64,000 nt of DNA from Campylobacter concisus (GCF_001891085.1 NZ_JXUP01000003.1:62001-126000); one strand, 5' to 3'; positions 27,816 to 38,095 are shown, numbered from the stretch's first letter. The notes: generated from the letters alone by a model not told the origin. Made by a program: numbers and translations.

Positions 27816-28690
27816 AACGTATCACTTTTTATCTTATTTATTAGCTCATTTATTTCTAGCTTATTTTTATTTTTATTATATTCTTCTAATGCGCGCAATG
27901 CGTCATCTTTTTGTTTTAGCATATATTTTGCCTTAGCAAACATAACCCAAGACTCCTCAATGTTACTATCTAAATTATTTGCCGATAGTGCCCATTTTAT
28001 AGTGTCACTATATCTTTTATCTTGATAGCATTTTCTTGCTATTTTAAGGGCGATTTCTGGATTTTTATTTTTATTAAAATTTTCTTTTAGTATAGAAATT
28101 TCATTGTTTTCACTTGAAATTTGAATATCAATTTTTGGCTTTGCCTTTGGTTCTAATTCTATTATCTCTTCATTTGGTAAAGGCTGTTCATTTTGCATAT
28201 TTTCATTTTCAGTTGGTAAATTTAGCTTTAACCAACCGCCACCGCTTCTTTGCTTTTTATCTGCTGTCTGCTCTTTGTTATCTTCATTTAATTTTATGGA
28301 TTGTTCTAGCTTTTTGGCTATTTTCTCAGCAAGCTCATCTTGCTTCTTATCTGATTCAAACCTCTCTTTTGCTTGCTCGCTTTTTTGTTTGCCATCTTCT
28401 AAAATATTTTTGCTGACATTAGTTTCAGCAAAGGTTATGTTCTTTTCTTTTATATCTGTTTGTATTGTCAAATTTTTCTCAACTAAAGCTGGAGTATGAT
28501 TTGTCTCTTTTTTGTTTTTAGCATTTGAGAAAAATAAAAAAGCACCAAAGATAAAAGCAATTAGCAAGATCGTAATTATTAAAAGACCTAGCTTTTTATG
28601 TGACAACAATTTTAAAAGGCTATTTTTATTCTTTTTTTCGTACTCTTCATAAAGCTTTTCTAACCTTTGAATTTCTTGTAATTCAAGCAT
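27812..28690 (-). CDS. Membrane-anchored TPR-like protein of the Cts/MSHA-like locus
   Basis: 292 residues: a short charged cytoplasmic N-terminus, one membrane helix at about 33-54, then a Lys/Glu/Gln-rich linker (60-160), and a C-terminal TPR-like domain (about 205-290: ALKIARKCYQDKRYSDTIKWA, ESWVMFAKAKYMLKQKDDALRALEEY). The layout resembles MshN/PilF-type scaffolds of MSHA-like systems. It overlaps the ATPase gene upstream by eight bases and the exported protein downstream by four. Confidence 0.72.
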   Translation of the reverse strand: MLELQEIQRLEKLYEEYEKKNKNSLLKLLSHKKLGLLIITILLIAFIFGAFLFFSNAKNKKETNHTPALVEKNLTIQTDIKEKNITFAETNVSKNILEDGKQKSEQAKERFESDKKQDELAEKIAKKLEQSIKLNEDNKEQTADKKQRSGGGWLKLNLPTENENMQNEQPLPNEEIIELEPKAKPKIDIQISSENNEISILKENFNKNKNPEIALKIARKCYQDKRYSDTIKWALSANNLDSNIEESWVMFAKAKYMLKQKDDALRALEEYNKNKNKLEINELINKIKSDTL

Positions 28691-29510
28691 GAATTATTCC
28701 TGTATCAAGTGCAGACATTGTCAAAATTTTAATATTTGAGTCCTCGCTACTTAATTTTGATGGCTGATTTTGTTCGTAATATTCACAAATTTCATAAAAT
28801 TTATACATAATTTTATTTAGTGTGCGTAGATTTCCGCAACAAAGCTCATAGGCTTTGTTATAGTCTTTTTTCTGAAAATTTAGGTATTTATCGTAGCCTT
28901 TTTGTCCTATTTTTCTTTGCAAATAAACTATGATTTCATTCGTGTTTGCACTTCCAAGCTCTATGCTCTCCCAAATTCTAGTTTGAAAATAGTCCTTTGC
29001 TAACACATCTTCATTTTCAGTTTTATGAATCGTAAATAGAAATTTAAATAATCTTGTATCGGCCATTAGCCTTATTTTTTCGATCAATTCAGTAGGATAA
29101 AGTTGTGCTTCATCCAAGATAACGACTATTTGATTTTGTAAAATTTCATCTTTATTTTTAAATTCTTTTGAGTAGTGTGCAACAAAACTTTCAAAATTAT
29201 TTATATTATCAAGTTTATTTCCGTATATATCTTCACAAAGAGCTTCTATAAATGTAGCCTCGCTAAAAAAAGGATGTGGGAAAAAAATTAATTTTTTATC
29301 CTTTTGAAGATCAGAGGCTATCTTGTTTAGCAAAAAAGTCTTTCCACTGCCAGGCTTGCCATAAAAAAGTATAAGTTTTAATGGCTTTTTTAGAGCCGAG
29401 ACGATCTTATTGTAACAAGTGATTGAGTTATCTAGATTAACAAAATCAGCTACTTCGTCTTCGTTGATAAAGATATCTTTTATATCTGTATAAATATTCT
29501 TGTTATTCAT
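28683..29510 (-). CDS. ctsP: ExeA/MshM-like AAA ATPase (CtsP-like)
   Basis: 275 residues. Walker A GKPGSGKT lies at 51-58 and the Walker B-like IVVILDEAQLYP at about 127-138, typical of ExeA/GspA and MshM ATPases that help secretin or pilus assembly. No peptidoglycan-binding domain is present. In C. jejuni the nucleotide-binding CtsP follows the secretin gene ctsD, as here. It overlaps the end of the secretin gene by eight bases. Confidence 0.82.
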   Translation of the reverse strand: MNNKNIYTDIKDIFINEDEVADFVNLDNSITCYNKIVSALKKPLKLILFYGKPGSGKTFLLNKIASDLQKDKKLIFFPHPFFSEATFIEALCEDIYGNKLDNINNFESFVAHYSKEFKNKDEILQNQIVVILDEAQLYPTELIEKIRLMADTRLFKFLFTIHKTENEDVLAKDYFQTRIWESIELGSANTNEIIVYLQRKIGQKGYDKYLNFQKKDYNKAYELCCGNLRTLNKIMYKFYEICEYYEQNQPSKLSSEDSNIKILTMSALDTGIIHA

Positions 29511-31023
29511 AGATCGTTTTAGAAAAACCTAAGTCTTTTAATGATTGATTAAGTGGCTTTTTTTTGTCAAAATCAACTACATGAGGAGTGATGACAAAGA
29601 TAAGTTCTGTTGTTTTTATATTGTCTCTTGTGCTTTTAAAGACACCACCTATAAGTGGGATATCAGAAAGAAGAGGTACGGAAGTATTGTTTTTACCCTT
29701 TGTCTGACCTATTAATCCACCAAGAATAATAGTATCACCGCTATCAACTTGAACAACAGTTGAAAGCTTCTTTTGCACTGTATCTGGAGCAATCTCTCTT
29801 AACGCATTTTGTCTTGTGTCGTCTTCAGCGTATTTAAAGTTACTAAGCGATGGATTGATTCTAAGCATGATTTTATTATTATCAGAGACTTCTGGTAGTA
29901 AATTTAATAATATGCCTATAAAAACAGAGTATTGTTTATAAGTAGTTGTTAGCCTATCACTATTGCTGTTTCCATTATCGGTTTTTTGTTGAACACGGTA
30001 GTTTATGTTATCACCAACTGAGATTAGAGCTTGCTGATTATTAAGTGTTGTTACTTTTGGACTTGATATAACCTTTGTCTTTCCATTTGTTTCAAGAAAA
30101 TTTATCATTCCATCAAGGCTAAAATTTAAATTAGCTGCGATATTTAATGTACGTCCAAATCCATCGCTTAGGCTATTGCCTTTATTTGTCCAAGTTGCAC
30201 TTGAGCTCGGATTGTTTCTTGAATTACCAATGTATGTATTAAATCCAAGTTCAAATTTACTCCAGTCAACGCCTTGTTTGTATTCATTATTTAATTCAAC
30301 TGAAATAATAGAAACATCAATAATTACTTGTTTTTTTAGTCTTTTTTGCATTTCATCTATATATTTCTCGACACGCTTAAGTTGAGAAGGAGTAGCCGTA
30401 ACAGTGATAAGGCCCGCATTTTGATTTATGATAGGATCAGGCGCTGTGATATGTTCACTACTATTATTTAAAATAGCTTTGAGTTCAGCATCTAGTTTTT
30501 CCCAAAAGTCAAACCTCTCAGTAGTTTTTATAAGGTTGCTTGAGCCTTGAGAACTATCATCTTGGGAATTATCGCTACTACTTGAACCACTAGAAATTTC
30601 AGATGGAGTGGCATCCACCGAAGCTTGGGTGACAGCAGTTCCTTCTCTAATAGAAGTTATATAATCTAGTTTAAAAATTTGAGTTTTTAAAGATGAAATT
30701 TTTAATACATTATTTGAAAACTCGTAGCTTAAATTTTTCTCACTTAAAAGCAGGTCAAAAACTTCGCTAAGACTCATATTTCTGATATTAACGCCAAAAA
30801 CTTTATCTTTTAGCTCTGTCTTGCTATAAGTGTCCTTTGCAACAATACTAAAGTTACACATCTCTGAAAGCTGATTTAACACATCTACTAGCGCAACATC
30901 ATCTGAAATTTTCATATTAAAATTCTTACTTAAACAACTACTTTCATTGGCACTAGCATAATTCATATTCAAGCAAATGAGTCCACCTATTATTAATATT
31001 TTATTTAATTTTAATCTCAACAT
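29503..31023 (-). CDS. ctsD: Outer-membrane secretin (MshL/GspD type)
   Basis: Forms the outer-membrane pore of a type II-like apparatus. An ATG at 31023 is preferred because GGAAG lies five bases upstream; 31035 is an alternative. The signal peptide ends near NYASA. Domain order: STN/N0-like domain (about 30-100: VALVDVLNQLSEMCNF...), a Ser/Asp-rich linker (SSGSSSSDNSQDDSS), an N1-like domain, then the secretin pore domain with VQVDSGDTIILGGLIG and VPLLSDIPLIGGVF, ending near TPHVV. Equivalent to CtsD of C. jejuni by position. Confidence 0.9.
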   Translation of the reverse strand: MLRLKLNKILIIGGLICLNMNYASANESSCLSKNFNMKISDDVALVDVLNQLSEMCNFSIVAKDTYSKTELKDKVFGVNIRNMSLSEVFDLLLSEKNLSYEFSNNVLKISSLKTQIFKLDYITSIREGTAVTQASVDATPSEISSGSSSSDNSQDDSSQGSSNLIKTTERFDFWEKLDAELKAILNNSSEHITAPDPIINQNAGLITVTATPSQLKRVEKYIDEMQKRLKKQVIIDVSIISVELNNEYKQGVDWSKFELGFNTYIGNSRNNPSSSATWTNKGNSLSDGFGRTLNIAANLNFSLDGMINFLETNGKTKVISSPKVTTLNNQQALISVGDNINYRVQQKTDNGNSNSDRLTTTYKQYSVFIGILLNLLPEVSDNNKIMLRINPSLSNFKYAEDDTRQNALREIAPDTVQKKLSTVVQVDSGDTIILGGLIGQTKGKNNTSVPLLSDIPLIGGVFKSTRDNIKTTELIFVITPHVVDFDKKKPLNQSLKDLGFSKTIYE

Positions 31024-31414
31024 TTTTACTTCCATTTTTTAAAATTAGCTCTTGTTTTTCATCGCCTTTTACTAAAAAGACACTATTTCTAGTAATATTG
31101 GCTATTTTGTAACCATCAACAATATCACCGACAGCATACCATTTGGAATCAATATTTGCTTTGTTTAATAAAATTGCTTTTAAACTAAGCCCTTTTGAAG
31201 CTTGAGTGATAATTGATGAATTTTGATCTGTTATCGTCTTGATAGGTTCTTGCTTAAAAGGATTTTTTATACTAGAAAGCTCAATATCGCTAAGACCGCT
31301 TCTTTTTTCCTTTATTTTTTCAAAAATTTTATCATAAGAGTCCATTTCCTCTTGAAGCTGATTAGCAAAAGCAATATTTAAAAATAAAAAAGCCAATAAA
31401 ATTTTTATTTTCAT
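31001..31414 (-). CDS. Small periplasmic component (PilP/MshK-like; CtsR position)
   Basis: 137 residues from the ATG at 31414, which overlaps the stop of the upstream gene (TAATG). A TTG at 31432 would give six more. The signal peptide is MKIKILLAFLFLNIAFA. The C-terminal half (LSLKAILLNKANIDSKWYAVGDIVDGYKIANI...) resembles the beta domain of PilP/GspC/MshK proteins that contact the secretin. It lies directly before the secretin gene, the place of ctsR in C. jejuni. Confidence 0.72.
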   Translation of the reverse strand: MKIKILLAFLFLNIAFANQLQEEMDSYDKIFEKIKEKRSGLSDIELSSIKNPFKQEPIKTITDQNSSIITQASKGLSLKAILLNKANIDSKWYAVGDIVDGYKIANITRNSVFLVKGDEKQELILKNGSKNVEIKIK

Positions 31415-32061
31415 TAGTATTTCATCCCCCAAACAGATATTGAGATCTTAGCGCCAAGCTCTTTTTGGGTAGAATTTACATCCATTTTATGAAGATCAAC
31501 TACTAGCTTTGATTCTTCAAGGCCATTTATATATGAAAGCATATCTTTAAAACCTCCCAAAAATGTCAAGTCAATATTTAAAATTTGCTCAATTTTTTGG
31601 AAATTTGGCTCTTTTATATCACTTTTTAATTCTAAAATTTTTATATTATTTTGCTTTGCTAAAGATACGATGTTATCTAAAAAATTTGCCCAATTTTGAT
31701 CGTTAAATAATAAAAACGATAGTTCTTTTAGCTTTGAGTCAAAATGAGCATTAAATTTTAAAACACTAGAGTATTTGCCTTTAAGCGTTTCAAGTATTTT
31801 TGACTCTTCATTTATTTTAAAATTTTTATCCCCACTAGGTGAGCTAGTCGATCTTAAATAATCTCTTGTTCTTGAAAGATCGTTGCTGATTTTAGTATGC
31901 GCATTAAATCTTTCATCATAAAAATCTTGCGACGGATCAAAGCAAAGCATATAAACAATATAAATAATGATTAAAGCTGAACCCAAAAAAATTATATTTG
32001 TTTCGCTTTGTTTTTTTGCATCAAAATACTTATCTATTTTACTTAAAACATCTTGTCTCAT
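31414..32061 (-). CDS. PilO/MshJ-like inner-membrane component
   Basis: 215 residues: a short N-terminus, one membrane helix near 24-42 (IIFLGSALIIIYIVYML), a coiled-coil stretch, and a ferredoxin-like C-terminal domain typical of PilO/MshJ/GspM proteins (IEQILNIDLTFLGGFKDMLSYINGLEESKLVVDLHKMDV). It overlaps the preceding gene by four bases (ATGA) and the following one by one. It probably forms the alignment subcomplex with the PilMN-like protein encoded upstream. Confidence 0.78.
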   Translation of the reverse strand: MRQDVLSKIDKYFDAKKQSETNIIFLGSALIIIYIVYMLCFDPSQDFYDERFNAHTKISNDLSRTRDYLRSTSSPSGDKNFKINEESKILETLKGKYSSVLKFNAHFDSKLKELSFLLFNDQNWANFLDNIVSLAKQNNIKILELKSDIKEPNFQKIEQILNIDLTFLGGFKDMLSYINGLEESKLVVDLHKMDVNSTQKELGAKISISVWGMKY

Positions 32062-33578
32062 TGTCTAATCTCTATACTTATATTACTTTCATACTCGTTG
32101 TTTTGCCTATCTTCTTTAATTTTTTTTGTATTTACTGAATATTTAGGCATCTTGCTAATATCTTTTATTAGCTGCGTAATCCTTTTTTCATTATCGCTAA
32201 CAACTGTTACTGTTAAATTTTTATCGTTGTTTTTAATATTTGTTATAAAAATGCTATTGTTGTTTATCATATCTGTAATTTCAAAAAGATTTAAACCTTT
32301 CATTACGTAGTGATCTTTTTTGTTTTCAATTTCTTGAAGCAACCCTTTTCTAAAATTTAACTTCTCTTCCTCTTTATCAGTTAATCCTTTTATATCATTT
32401 TGCTCTTTTTTTAGTCTTTCAAGAGTACTTCTTATTTGTGCTGCTTGTGCATTAAGAACATCAAGCTCATCGCTTAGTCTTTGCGAATCTGTTTCTAAAA
32501 TACTACCAGCTATATAATTATAAAGTGGATAGGACATGCTTAGGCAAAAAGCAGCAGCACATGTCAGTATAAATTTACCACTTTTTCTTTTTGTGAATGG
32601 ATCAGGTCTAAGCAAATTTGAGAAGTTAAAATCGGCATTAAAGGCCTCTTTTTTATAAAAATTTGCATACAAAGCCATCATATTATACCGTTCGCTAATG
32701 GCTAAATTTTTAGAATTTATTACAGTGCTTGTATTTAATTTCGTAGCATTTGTTCCAAGTTTTGTATTGATAAATTTTTCAAAACGCTCTATTTTATAGT
32801 CACAGTCAATATAGATATTTTTTATATTTATGCTATAGATTCTATTGACAACATTTATCGTGTCATTTACGTAAAATATGTAGTCCTCAAAAACAGTATT
32901 TAGATCGTAGCTAAAGCCTTCTTCATTGCTATCTAAAAGTCCTCTTGTTTTCAGGATATCCAAAAAGCTTTCTAGGCTTACTCTTTCGCCACTTTGCTCT
33001 ATAAATTTATCTTTTAGATAATTTAGTGTGTATCTTAAACCTCTTGATGTAAGGTATTCTCCATTTACATAAATGCTTATAAATGCTTCATCGGCCCTAA
33101 ATGTCAAAAAACAATCACTCTGAGTGCTAGGAAGTAAGCCTTTTTTATATATAGCACTATATAAAAGCGGCTCTACAACGACATAATCTATAAAAGGTAC
33201 TCTTTTAGAAATATTTTTAAAAATTTTATTTATCGTTTCATTTGTAGCAATAAAAACATTAAAAATTCTATCTTCTTTTTCAACATTGCTTTCAAAATAA
33301 ACTATTTTATAGTCAATTGCAGGATCAAGAGAGAGCTCTTCGTAAATTTTTATTGAGATATTGTTCTCAATATCCTCATCATCTATTGTTCTTGAGATAT
33401 TTATGGTAGCTGTTATTATATCTTTGTACTCGATGTAAGATATAAAGAAGTCTCTTTTTAGAATATTCTTTGAGAGATTTAGCGTATCGACATTGCTATT
33501 AGAAAATCTAAAACCTTCATATTCATAAGGATCTAGCGTAACGATTGGATTATCGTTAATTTTTCTAAGCTTTAACAT
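32058..33578 (-). CDS. MshI-like protein: PilM-like domain fused to PilN-like segment
   Basis: 506 residues. Residues 1-320 resemble the actin-like PilM/GspL cytoplasmic domain (for example SFRADEAFISIYVNGEYLTSRG form of the repeated motif). A membrane helix lies at about 335-355 (FILTCAAAFCLSMSYPLYNY), then a coiled coil (SDELDVLNAQAAQIRSTLERLKKE) and a PilN-like alpha/beta domain. First gene of the operon, 59 bases after era, with a GAGG site. The combination is known from MshI/GspL-like proteins. A gene of C. jejuni next to era may be homologous, but I cannot verify this. Confidence 0.75.
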   Translation of the reverse strand: MLKLRKINDNPIVTLDPYEYEGFRFSNSNVDTLNLSKNILKRDFFISYIEYKDIITATINISRTIDDEDIENNISIKIYEELSLDPAIDYKIVYFESNVEKEDRIFNVFIATNETINKIFKNISKRVPFIDYVVVEPLLYSAIYKKGLLPSTQSDCFLTFRADEAFISIYVNGEYLTSRGLRYTLNYLKDKFIEQSGERVSLESFLDILKTRGLLDSNEEGFSYDLNTVFEDYIFYVNDTINVVNRIYSINIKNIYIDCDYKIERFEKFINTKLGTNATKLNTSTVINSKNLAISERYNMMALYANFYKKEAFNADFNFSNLLRPDPFTKRKSGKFILTCAAAFCLSMSYPLYNYIAGSILETDSQRLSDELDVLNAQAAQIRSTLERLKKEQNDIKGLTDKEEEKLNFRKGLLQEIENKKDHYVMKGLNLFEITDMINNNSIFITNIKNNDKNLTVTVVSDNEKRITQLIKDISKMPKYSVNTKKIKEDRQNNEYESNISIEIRQ

Positions 33579-33637
33579 AAAAATTTACCTCATAATGCTC
33601 TAATTGGGCTGTATTTTAATATTTTTACAATAAAAAA

Positions 33638-34507
33638 TCAATATCCAATTATTTTATTAAGGCTCTTTTCTTCTTTACTCCAGCCTTTTTTAACGATTAC
33701 ATCGAGTTTCAAAAAGACCTTTGATCCGGTTAAATTTTGTATTAACTTTCTTGCAAAAATTCCTATTCGTTTTATCGTTTCACCATTCCTACCGATGATC
33801 ATACTTTTGTGAATTTCGCGCTCAGTGATGATGCTCGCATAAATTTCAGTTATGCCTGTTTTTTCTTTTACGCTTTTTATGATCGCATCGCTAAGATATG
33901 GGATCTCATCACTTAAATTTTCATAGATCGCTTCAAGTATAAATTCTCTAAAAATTTCCTTCTCGTTTGTCGGCGTGAGAAATTCTGGATCGTAAAAATA
34001 CTCATGCTCTGGCAAAAGCTTGCAAATTTCATCAAGAAGCGGCTTTTTATAGGTTGGCTGCTTGGTACTAAAGGTAAGCAAAGATGCAAATTTATCTTGA
34101 AATTTTTGATATTGGGTGATCTTTTCTAAGACTTTCGCATTTGAGCTCTCATCGACTTTTGTTAGCACTAAGATGTGTGGTTTTTCAGGATTTAGTGCTA
34201 GAAATTTCTCATAGTCGCTTGTGTCATCATGAATAGGCACTAAAAATACGATGAGATCGCAGTCTCCCATCGATTTTATGGCTTGGCTAATTAGTAGTTG
34301 ATTTATCGCCTTTGTGCTCTCGTGAAGTCCAGGTGTGTCGGTGAAGATGATTTGATCTTCACCGTTCATTACGATACCATTTATCTTTCTGCGAGTTGCA
34401 TTTTGTTTGTGCGAGACGATGGCGATCTTTTCGTTTAACAAAGCATTTAAAAACGAGCTTTTGCCAGCATTTGTGCGCCCTATGATGCTAACAAAGCCTG
34501 ATTTCAA
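33638..34507 (-). CDS. era: GTPase Era
   Basis: Essential GTPase for 30S subunit maturation. The protein is 289 residues. G1 GRTNAGKS is at 10-17, G3 DTPGLHE, G4 TKVD, and a C-terminal KH domain with [13 protein letters not shown]. It starts at TTG 34507, overlapping the hslU stop (TTGA), with GAGG upstream, which yields the usual N-terminus [13 protein letters not shown]. It is the last gene of the argG-rplI-hslV-hslU-era run. Confidence 0.95.
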   Translation of the reverse strand: MKSGFVSIIGRTNAGKSSFLNALLNEKIAIVSHKQNATRRKINGIVMNGEDQIIFTDTPGLHESTKAINQLLISQAIKSMGDCDLIVFLVPIHDDTSDYEKFLALNPEKPHILVLTKVDESSNAKVLEKITQYQKFQDKFASLLTFSTKQPTYKKPLLDEICKLLPEHEYFYDPEFLTPTNEKEIFREFILEAIYENLSDEIPYLSDAIIKSVKEKTGITEIYASIITEREIHKSMIIGRNGETIKRIGIFARKLIQNLTGSKVFLKLDVIVKKGWSKEEKSLNKIIGY

Positions 34508-35826
34508 AGTATATACCTCGCTAGATCTTGATCTTCGACCACGTCTTTTAGACGCTCTTTTACAAGCTCTTTTGTCACATTTATCTTCTCGCCGCTCTTT
34601 TCGCTAGCCTCAAAGCTGATATCTTCTATCACGCGCTCGATCACCGTATGAAGGCGTCTAGCGCCGATATCTTCCATCTTTTCATTTGCTGCGTGAGCGA
34701 TCCTAGCTATCTCTTTTATTGCTTCATCGTCAAATTCTAGCTCGACATTTTCGGCTGAAAGTAGGGCGATATATTGTTTTAAAAGCGAATTTTTTGGCTG
34801 AGTTAAAATTTGATAAAGCGCGTCCTCATCAAGGCTATCAAGCTCTACTCTTAGTGGAAAACGGCCTTGAAGCTCAGGGATGAGATCGCTTGGTTTGCTT
34901 ATATGAAAGGCACCAGCAGCAATAAATAAAATATGATCTGTCTTTAAATTTCCAAATTTTGTATTTACATTTGAGCCCTCAACGATAGGCAGCAAGTCTC
35001 TTTGCACGCCTTCTTTGCTAGGATCTTGTCTATTTGAGCTACCTGAGCCAACGGCTACTTTGTCGATCTCGTCTATAAAGATGATGCCTTCGTTTTCAGC
35101 CCTTCTTAAAGCCTCGGTTTTTATACTCTCAATGTCTAAAATTTTATCATTTGCTTCGCTTTGAAGGGCTTTTTTAGCGTCTTTTACCTTCATCTCTTTT
35201 TTGATGTTTTTACCGCCGATGCCAATTATCTTTATAAAGCTCTCTTGCATCTGCGCCATATCAGGTGGCACGTTTGAGCCAGCCTCAAGCGGGTTTTGCT
35301 GCACCTCTATCTCGATGCTTAGCTCATCAAGCTCGCCGTTTCTTAGCCTATTTAGAATCTTTTCATAGCTCTTTGCGTACTCTGCTTGCTTCTCTTCGCT
35401 AGCACCTTTTGGAAGTGGTGGCAAAAGTTTTGAGACGATCTTTTTTTCGATGTAGGCGTTGATCTCATCTTGGTTTTTCTCGCTTTGCTCGTTTTTTACG
35501 AGGTTATATGATGCCATAGCAAGATCTCTTACCATGCTCTCAACGTCACGACCAACAAAACCAACCTCAGTATACTTACTAGCCTCGACCTTAATAAAAG
35601 GCAGTCCCATCATCTTTGAAAGACGCCTTGCGATCTCAGTTTTGCCAACGCCAGTTGAGCCGATCATCAAGATATTTTTTGGCATGATGTCATCTTGCAG
35701 GCTTTTTTCAAGCTTCATGCGGCGGTAGCGGTTGCGAAGCGCGATCGCTATTATCTTTTTGGCATCCTTTTGACCAATCACATAGTCATCTAAAAATTTA
35801 ACAATTTCTCTTGGTGTTAAGTTCAT
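34504..35826 (-). CDS. hslU: HslU, ATPase subunit of the HslUV protease
   Basis: AAA+ unfoldase that feeds HslV. The ATG at 35826 gives [19 protein letters not shown], the normal start; the open frame upstream overlaps hslV. 440 residues. Walker A GSTGVGKT is at 56-63 and Walker B IIFIDEID in the second half of the AAA domain. The I domain is inserted between them, and the C-terminal tail ends DLARYIL, as needed to activate HslV. It follows hslV by eight bases. Confidence 0.96.
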   Translation of the reverse strand: MNLTPREIVKFLDDYVIGQKDAKKIIAIALRNRYRRMKLEKSLQDDIMPKNILMIGSTGVGKTEIARRLSKMMGLPFIKVEASKYTEVGFVGRDVESMVRDLAMASYNLVKNEQSEKNQDEINAYIEKKIVSKLLPPLPKGASEEKQAEYAKSYEKILNRLRNGELDELSIEIEVQQNPLEAGSNVPPDMAQMQESFIKIIGIGGKNIKKEMKVKDAKKALQSEANDKILDIESIKTEALRRAENEGIIFIDEIDKVAVGSGSSNRQDPSKEGVQRDLLPIVEGSNVNTKFGNLKTDHILFIAAGAFHISKPSDLIPELQGRFPLRVELDSLDEDALYQILTQPKNSLLKQYIALLSAENVELEFDDEAIKEIARIAHAANEKMEDIGARRLHTVIERVIEDISFEASEKSGEKINVTKELVKERLKDVVEDQDLARYIL

Positions 35827-35834
35827 TTTCTCTC

Positions 35835-36368
35835 TTATTCTAAAACATAAGTTTTGATGTTTGTATTTGTATAGATGCAAATTTCGCCGGCGATCTTGAG
35901 GCTCTCTTTGACTAGCTCTTCTTCGTCGATATCGGCAAATTTATCTAAGGCACGGGCCGCTGAAAGTGCGTAGTTGCCACCACTTCCAATAGCTGCTATC
36001 TTGCCATCTTCTGGCTCAACAACATCTCCAGTGCCACTAAGTAAGAAAATTTTATCCCTATCAAGCACAAGCATCATCGCTTCAAGCTTTCTTAGATACT
36101 TGTCTTTGCGCCACTCTTTGCTAAATTCTATAACCGCCTTTAGCAAATCGCCCTTTGTATGCTCTAAATTTTTCTCAAACATATCAAAAAGATTAAACGC
36201 GTCAGCAGTGCTACCAGCAAAACCAGCTAGAACTTTGCCGTTGTGAATTTTGCGAATTTTTACGGCATTGCCTTTTAAGACAGTATTGCCAAAGCTCACT
36301 TGTCCGTCACCGCCGATGACCGCTTTATTTTTGCCTTTGTAGGCTAAGATGGTTGTCGCATGAAACAT
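35835..36368 (-). CDS. hslV: HslV, proteolytic subunit with short N-terminal propeptide
   Basis: N-terminal threonine hydrolase of the HslUV protease, 177 residues. The conserved core begins at [20 protein letters not shown], but four residues (MFHA) precede the catalytic Thr5. The peptide must be cleaved behind Ala4 rather than by simple Met removal, a feature I recall for Campylobacterota HslV. It starts directly after the rplI stop, with GGAGAG at the end of rplI as ribosome-binding site. Confidence 0.95.
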   Translation of the reverse strand: MFHATTILAYKGKNKAVIGGDGQVSFGNTVLKGNAVKIRKIHNGKVLAGFAGSTADAFNLFDMFEKNLEHTKGDLLKAVIEFSKEWRKDKYLRKLEAMMLVLDRDKIFLLSGTGDVVEPEDGKIAAIGSGGNYALSAARALDKFADIDEEELVKESLKIAGEICIYTNTNIKTYVLE

Positions 36369-36815
36369 CTACTCTCCTTGCACATCAACCTTCAAGCTCG
36401 CATTTATCGAGTGTCCAAGCTTTACATGAACGTCATAAAGGCCAACTGCTTTTAGGTGAGTGTCCATGTCGATCGCTTTTTTCTCAACAACTAAATGATG
36501 CGTTTTTTCAAGCTCTGCTGCGATCTCTTCTTTTGAAACTGAGCCAAAAAGCGAGCCATTTGCACCAAGAGTTTTCTTGATGACGACTGTCACTTTTTCA
36601 AGCTCTTCTTTAAGCTTTTCTAAATTTGCGATCTCATATTTTAGCTCTTCGGCCTTTCTTTTTTGAGCTGCTTCATATTGGCGAAGAACGTCTGGAGTAG
36701 CTGCTTTTGCAAAGCCTTTGCCGATTAAAAAGTTGTTGCCGTAGCCGTCTTTTACCTCTTTTATCTCGCCAGCTTTACCAAGCGCCTTTACATCTTTTAT
36801 TAGTAGTACTTTCAT
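36369..36815 (-). CDS. rplI: Ribosomal protein bL9
   Basis: 148 residues. The N-terminal bL9 signature MKVLLIKDVKALGKAGEIKEVKDGYGNNFLIGKG is evident (given here only as MKVLLIKDVKALG and GYGNNFL). It is followed by the long connecting helix and the C-terminal RNA-binding domain ending KVDVQGE. It is located between argG and hslV, as in C. jejuni. Confidence 0.97.
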   Translation of the reverse strand: MKVLLIKDVKALGKAGEIKEVKDGYGNNFLIGKGFAKAATPDVLRQYEAAQKRKAEELKYEIANLEKLKEELEKVTVVIKKTLGANGSLFGSVSKEEIAAELEKTHHLVVEKKAIDMDTHLKAVGLYDVHVKLGHSINASLKVDVQGE

Positions 36816-36838
36816 TTTTATCCTTTTAAATTTTATTT

Positions 36839-38062
36839 TTAGTCAAATTTTCGCCCATTTTTGCGTGCGATGATGAAGCGAAGCGCGTTTAGTTTGATAA
36901 ATCCAGCTGCATCTTTTTGATCATAAACGCTATCTTCTTCAAATGTGCAGTATGCCTCGCTAAATAGATTATCATTTTTACTGCTTCTGCCAAGGATAGT
37001 CACATTGCCTTTATAAAGCTCAACTTTAACTGAGCCATTTACGTGCTCTTGACTCTTGTCGATGAGAGCTTGAAGCATATTTCGCTCAGGTGACCACCAG
37101 TAGCCATTGTAAACTAGCTCAGCGTATCTTGGCATGATCTCATCTTTTAGGTGAGCTGCGCCGCGGTCAAGCGTGATGCTCTCGATCGCGCGGTGAGCTT
37201 TTAGCATTATCGTGCCACCAGGTGTTTCGTAGCAGCCGCGGCTCTTCATACCAACTGAGCGGTTCTCTACGATGTCAAGTCTGCCGATGCCGTGTTTTGC
37301 GCCAAGGCGGTTTAGCTCGGTTAAAATTTCAGCTGGGCTCATTTTTTTGCCATTTATACTAACTGGATCGCCTTTTTCATAGCCGATCTCGATGATCTCG
37401 CTCTTATCTGGGGCATTTTTAGGGTCTACGCTCCATCTCCACATATCATCTTCTGGTGCGTGACTTGGATCTTCAAGTACTAGACCTTCATAGCTTATGT
37501 GAAGTAAATTTGCGTCCATTGAGTATGGGCTCTTGCCTGGTTTTTTAGTGATATCTATGCCGTTTTTCTCAGCGTATGCCAAAAGTTTTTCGCGGCTATT
37601 TAGATCCCACTCGCGCCATGGAGCTATAATAGTTAGGTTGTCGCCGAGCGCGTAGTATCCAAGCTCAAAGCGAACTTGGTCGTTGCCTTTGCCTGTTGCT
37701 CCGTGGCTCACGCCATCAGCACCAACAAGTCTTGCGATCTCGCTTTGGCGTTTTGCTATTAGTGGGCGCGCTATCGAAGTGCCAAGCAGATACTCGCCCT
37801 CGTAGACTGCATTTGCTCTAAACATTGGAAACACATAATCACGTACAAATTCTTCTCTTAAATCTTCTATAAAAATATTTTCAGGCTTTACACCAAGTGT
37901 TAAGGCTTTTTTGCGTGCAGGCTCTAGCTCCTCGCCTTGTCCGATGTCAGCTGTAAATGTGACTACTTCGCAGTTATATTCATCTTGAAGCCATTTTAAA
38001 ATGATACTTGTGTCAAGTCCGCCAGAGTATGCTAAAACCACTTTTTTTACGTCTTTTTTCAT
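36839..38062 (-). CDS. argG: Argininosuccinate synthase
   Basis: Joins citrulline and aspartate with ATP in arginine synthesis. The protein is 407 residues. The ATP pyrophosphatase loop AYSGGLDTS lies at 10-18; further signatures are [12 protein letters not shown] and [10 protein letters not shown]-like [13 protein letters not shown]. First gene of its operon, with a TAAAAT promoter about 30 bases upstream of the ATG. Confidence 0.97.
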   Translation of the reverse strand: MKKDVKKVVLAYSGGLDTSIILKWLQDEYNCEVVTFTADIGQGEELEPARKKALTLGVKPENIFIEDLREEFVRDYVFPMFRANAVYEGEYLLGTSIARPLIAKRQSEIARLVGADGVSHGATGKGNDQVRFELGYYALGDNLTIIAPWREWDLNSREKLLAYAEKNGIDITKKPGKSPYSMDANLLHISYEGLVLEDPSHAPEDDMWRWSVDPKNAPDKSEIIEIGYEKGDPVSINGKKMSPAEILTELNRLGAKHGIGRLDIVENRSVGMKSRGCYETPGGTIMLKAHRAIESITLDRGAAHLKDEIMPRYAELVYNGYWWSPERNMLQALIDKSQEHVNGSVKVELYKGNVTILGRSSKNDNLFSEAYCTFEEDSVYDQKDAAGFIKLNALRFIIARKNGRKFD

Positions 38063-38089
38063 AGCTCTTCCTTTTGTTAAAATGGTCGT

Positions 38090-38095
38090 ATTTTA
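38090..38095 (-). promoter_or_regulatory. -10 box of argG
   Basis: TAAAAT on the minus strand in the context GGCTAAAATACG, with predicted transcription start near 38083, about 20 bases before the argG ATG. No clear -35. No arginine-operator palindrome was convincing. Confidence 0.45.
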
